DNA of 6,040 nt from Deltaproteobacteria bacterium (GTDB lineage Bacteria; Desulfobacterota; SM23-61): positions 1 through 6,040 of the forward strand of contig JAOUFX010000215.1 of NCBI GenBank assembly GCA_029857975.1, given 5' to 3'. The position numbers and the translations under genes were made by a program. The notes beneath the pieces are model-generated. The model saw only the letters and a list, made by a program, of their open reading frames with translations, was not told the origin of the DNA and searched no databases. This document shows positions 4,359 to 6,040 of this stretch, piece after piece. How positions within the stretch are numbered: position 1 is the first letter of the stretch; each line of letters begins with the position of its first letter.

Positions 4359-5087
4359 ATGAAGACGAGACAAAAAGTACGAAAAGGTATAATTTTATTC
4401 TCTTTCTTCCTATTCCCTGCAATTTTCTATTACCTGTCCCCCGTGCTCATTGTTCAGGCAAGTTCAAAAGGCGTTATCAACGGTAGTTTTGTTCTTTTTA
4501 TTCTTATGTTTATTGGCTCTCTTTTCTTGGGCAGAGGGTATTGCGGCTGGGTTTGTCCAGGCGCTGGTTGCCAGGAGGCTATCTTTCTCGCAAGGGATAA
4601 AAAGGTGACCAGGGGTGATTACGTTAAATGGCTCATCTGGCTGCCTTGGATCAGTTCAATTGTACTATTGGCGATCAGGTCTGGAGGGTATAGGAGAATA
4701 GATTTTTTCTATCTGACGTCACACGGCCTTTCCATCGGCGATGTCCAGAGTCTTATAACCTACTTATTTATTCTTCTTCTGCTCATCGTCATGCCAGCAT
4801 TTGTTTTTGGTAAAAGATCATTCTGTCATCATTTATGTTGGATGGCTCCTTTTATGATAGTTGGCAGGAAGATTAGAAATTATTTTCAATGGGCTTCTCT
4901 GCAGTTAAAGTCGGACTCTGAAATCTGTAAGCATTGTCACACCTGCACTGAACACTGCCCGATGAGTCTTCCCGTAGAGGAAATGGTTAATCAGAAAATC
5001 ATGGAAAATAAGGAATGCATTCTCTGCGGCACCTGTGTTGATGGCTGCAAAGAAGGTGCAATAACATTTGATTGGGAAAAAATATAA
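4359..5087 (+). CDS. NapH/CcoG-like membrane polyferredoxin, 4Fe-4S (cassette gene)
   Basis: A 242-residue integral membrane iron-sulfur protein. Hydrophobic segments lie at about 10-33, 39-58, 90-107 and 121-141. Between them are GRGYCGWVCPGAGC (Cys62, 66, 71) and SFCHHLCWMAPF (Cys146, 150), the paired cysteine motifs after helices that mark NapH, NosR and CcoG-type proteins. The C-terminus holds two ferredoxin clusters: CxxCxxCxxxCP at 180-191 and CxxCxxCxxxC at 210-220. Such proteins pass electrons from quinols or ferredoxin across or along the membrane; the partner is unknown and no reductase lies beside it. AAGGGG (4349-4354) precedes the ATG, preferred over an in-frame TTG at 4308. The stop codon sits in an R''-like box (ATATAAC), so the gene looks like cassette cargo, which is unusual for this family. 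Confidence 0.88.
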   Translation: MKTRQKVRKGIILFSFFLFPAIFYYLSPVLIVQASSKGVINGSFVLFILMFIGSLFLGRGYCGWVCPGAGCQEAIFLARDKKVTRGDYVKWLIWLPWISSIVLLAIRSGGYRRIDFFYLTSHGLSIGDVQSLITYLFILLLLIVMPAFVFGKRSFCHHLCWMAPFMIVGRKIRNYFQWASLQLKSDSEICKHCHTCTEHCPMSLPVEEMVNQKIMENKECILCGTCVDGCKEGAITFDWEKI

Positions 5088-5098
5088 CAACCGCATCA
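5082..5098 (+). other. Half attC (R''-L'' side) marking the right end of the array
   Basis: ATATAAC (5082-5088) holds the stop codon of the polyferredoxin gene, followed by AACC and GCATCA. Fourteen bases (5085-5098) are identical to 1965-1978 in the complete attC. The similarity stops inside L'', and sequence passes directly into the GGAAGGAGG ribosome binding site of the next gene. The right half of the site is missing. Confidence 0.65.
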
Positions 5099-5114
5099 GG
5101 GGAAGGAGGCCAGT

Positions 5115-6040
5115 ATGGAAGCCAAGGATGCCTATTTGAAATTAGCGGAGATGATGCGTTACCCGGAATCAAAGGAACTCATCAGTCTGCTGCAATTTTT
5201 ATTAACCCCCATTCAAGCTCAGATCGCCGCATCTCTCCCCGCTGCCCATCAGGAGTTGGCCAGAAAATATGGCCTAAATGAAGAAGAAGTGGATAAAAAT
5301 TTGTGGGATATGTTCAACCGGGGGTTGATCTTCCCCAAGGATTTTTCCAAGATGGATGGAGCCAGGTTTGCCCGCTCCCTGCCGCAATTGCACGATGCCA
5401 TCCTGTCCGACCTGCGGTGGGACCCCAAGAAGGAATCGGAATTGGCCCAGAAATGGCAGGCCTTTTATCGGAGCGGATATGACCGGGACCATGCTCTGTG
5501 GTTTCTGCAAACCGGGGTTCCCATTCAGAGAGTCTTACCGGCGATCAAAGCCTTCCCTCCCGATACCAAGTTCGAGCCCTGGGAGGACGTTCGAGAAATT
5601 GTGAAAACGACCACGAAGATCGCTATGGCAGGATGCGCCTGCCGTTCTCGCCAGATGGGCGTAGGTTTGGACTGCAAATTTGCTGACCGGCTCTATTGCA
5701 TGCAGTTGGGGCGAGGAGCGGAATACGCCATCCAGAGGGGCAGCGGAAGAGAACTTTCCCAAGAGGAAGCTTTAAAGTTTCTCTACGAAGCCGAAGACCG
5801 GGGTTTGGTGCACCAGGCCTGGAATTCTCAAAGCATGCAAGGGAACCCCATCTGTAACTGCTGCCCGGATTGCTGTGTGGATTGGGAAAATTTCAAGCGT
5901 TATAAGATCCCTACCAGCGGAAGATGGCTGCGGACCCGGTGGAATGCCTATGTGGACGAAATCCTCTGTAATGGTTGCGGCTTATGCCTTCCTCGATGCG
6001 GTTTCGAAGCCATTACCTTGAAGAACAACAAAGCGCAAAT
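5115..6040 (+). CDS. 4Fe-4S ferredoxin-domain protein with cysteine-rich central region, partial
   Basis: The frame is open from 5115 to the window end (308 complete codons), preceded by an excellent ribosome binding site GGAAGGAGG (5101-5109). Residues about 30-80 are helical with a winged-helix-like stretch (ELARKYGLNEEEVDKNLWDMFNRGLI in substance). The middle has GCACRSR (Cys174, Cys176), a lone DCKF and YC, and a cluster CNCCPDCC; these cysteines probably bind metal. A ferredoxin motif CxxCxxCxxxC (Cys285, 288, 291, 295) begins just before the edge. It resembles cytoplasmic 4Fe-4S ferredoxin-type proteins of anaerobic bacteria, probable electron carriers or subunits of larger redox complexes; the exact role is unknown. 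There is no transmembrane segment. Higher GC than the array suggests resident DNA. It could functionally follow the polyferredoxin gene, 27 nt upstream, but the attC boundary argues that this adjacency is recent. Confidence 0.8.
   Translation, partial: MEAKDAYLKLAEMMRYPESKELISLLQFLLTPIQAQIAASLPAAHQELARKYGLNEEEVDKNLWDMFNRGLIFPKDFSKMDGARFARSLPQLHDAILSDLRWDPKKESELAQKWQAFYRSGYDRDHALWFLQTGVPIQRVLPAIKAFPPDTKFEPWEDVREIVKTTTKIAMAGCACRSRQMGVGLDCKFADRLYCMQLGRGAEYAIQRGSGRELSQEEALKFLYEAEDRGLVHQAWNSQSMQGNPICNCCPDCCVDWENFKRYKIPTSGRWLRTRWNAYVDEILCNGCGLCLPRCGFEAITLKNNKAQ

Larger units (their letters stand above)
742..5098 (+). mobile_element. Integron-like gene-cassette array without integrase in view (CALIN-like)
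   Basis: Ten intact small genes and one gene remnant all lie on the plus strand. They form units separated by intact or partial attC-like recombination sites, with stop codons sitting in or next to the R'' box and the next start codon soon after a GTT-type R' box. Three sites (1427-1485, 1962-2051, 4257-4320) show the R''-L''-loop-L'-R' plan, each with two extrahelical bases 7 nt apart on the left arm. Content is dominated by toxin-antitoxin-like and hypothetical genes, typical of sedentary cassette arrays. No tyrosine recombinase gene is present in this window. Confidence 0.7.

Noticed and set aside
5274..5762. Minus-strand and out-of-frame plus-strand open frames near the right end
   Set aside because: They are shadows of the cysteine-rich iron-sulfur protein, whose own frame is uninterrupted and starts with an excellent ribosome binding site.

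Overview
The window looks like bacterial chromosome (or a large replicon) carrying an integron-type gene-cassette array without an integrase in view (a CALIN-like cluster of attC sites). It runs from about 742 to 5098 and sits between two more ordinary genes: a partial, leftward LmbE/PIG-L deacetylase gene (1-249, minus) and a partial, rightward iron-sulfur protein gene (5115-6040, plus). The AT-rich cassettes, the NapH-like polyferredoxin and the ferredoxin-domain protein fit an anaerobe, perhaps Desulfobacterota or a neighbouring phylum. That taxonomic guess rests on general resemblance and is weak.

Layout. 250-741 is gene-free and AT-rich. It holds a 161-bp imperfect palindromic element (434-594) with a hairpin at each end and, at its right edge, a very good sigma70-type promoter (TTGATA, 17-nt spacer, TATAAT) firing toward the array. 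At 742-857 is a GC-rich, structured repeat ending in a GTTAGGG core. Then, all on the plus strand: a HEPN-like protein (866-1432); a pair of small conserved hypothetical proteins (1506-1739, 1746-1967); a small protein overlapping a nucleotidyltransferase (2062-2259, 2207-2680); a HicB/HicA toxin-antitoxin pair (3070-3500); a 52-residue gene remnant (3560-3718); a BrnT toxin with its partner (3793-4065, 4052-4306); and a membrane polyferredoxin (4359-5087).

What ties the array together is the DNA between the genes. Three sites (1427-1485, 1962-2051, 4257-4320) share the folded attC plan: an R'' box of the form RYYYAAC at or near the end of the gene, a 4-5 nt spacer, an L'' arm with two extrahelical bases 7 nt apart, a loop, an L' arm, a 5-6 nt spacer, and a GTT-type R' box (mutated in the third) just upstream of the next gene. 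Three more places (2675-2700, 3732-3760, 5082-5098) look like half sites left by deletion or insertion. The stop codon lies in R'' for the genes ending at 1432, 1967 and 5087. The gene ending at 4306 instead reads through its attC.

Other mobile traces are a 159-bp MITE or IS remnant (2726-2884) with 19-bp terminal inverted repeats, and a second copy (2885-2997, about 83% identical) of the GC-rich repeat at 745-857. Most of the cargo is toxin-antitoxin-like or related to such families (HicBA, BrnT, a nucleotidyltransferase pair, HEPN), as is typical of sedentary cassette arrays. The exception is the membrane polyferredoxin, an electron-transfer-type protein that is unusual as cassette cargo.
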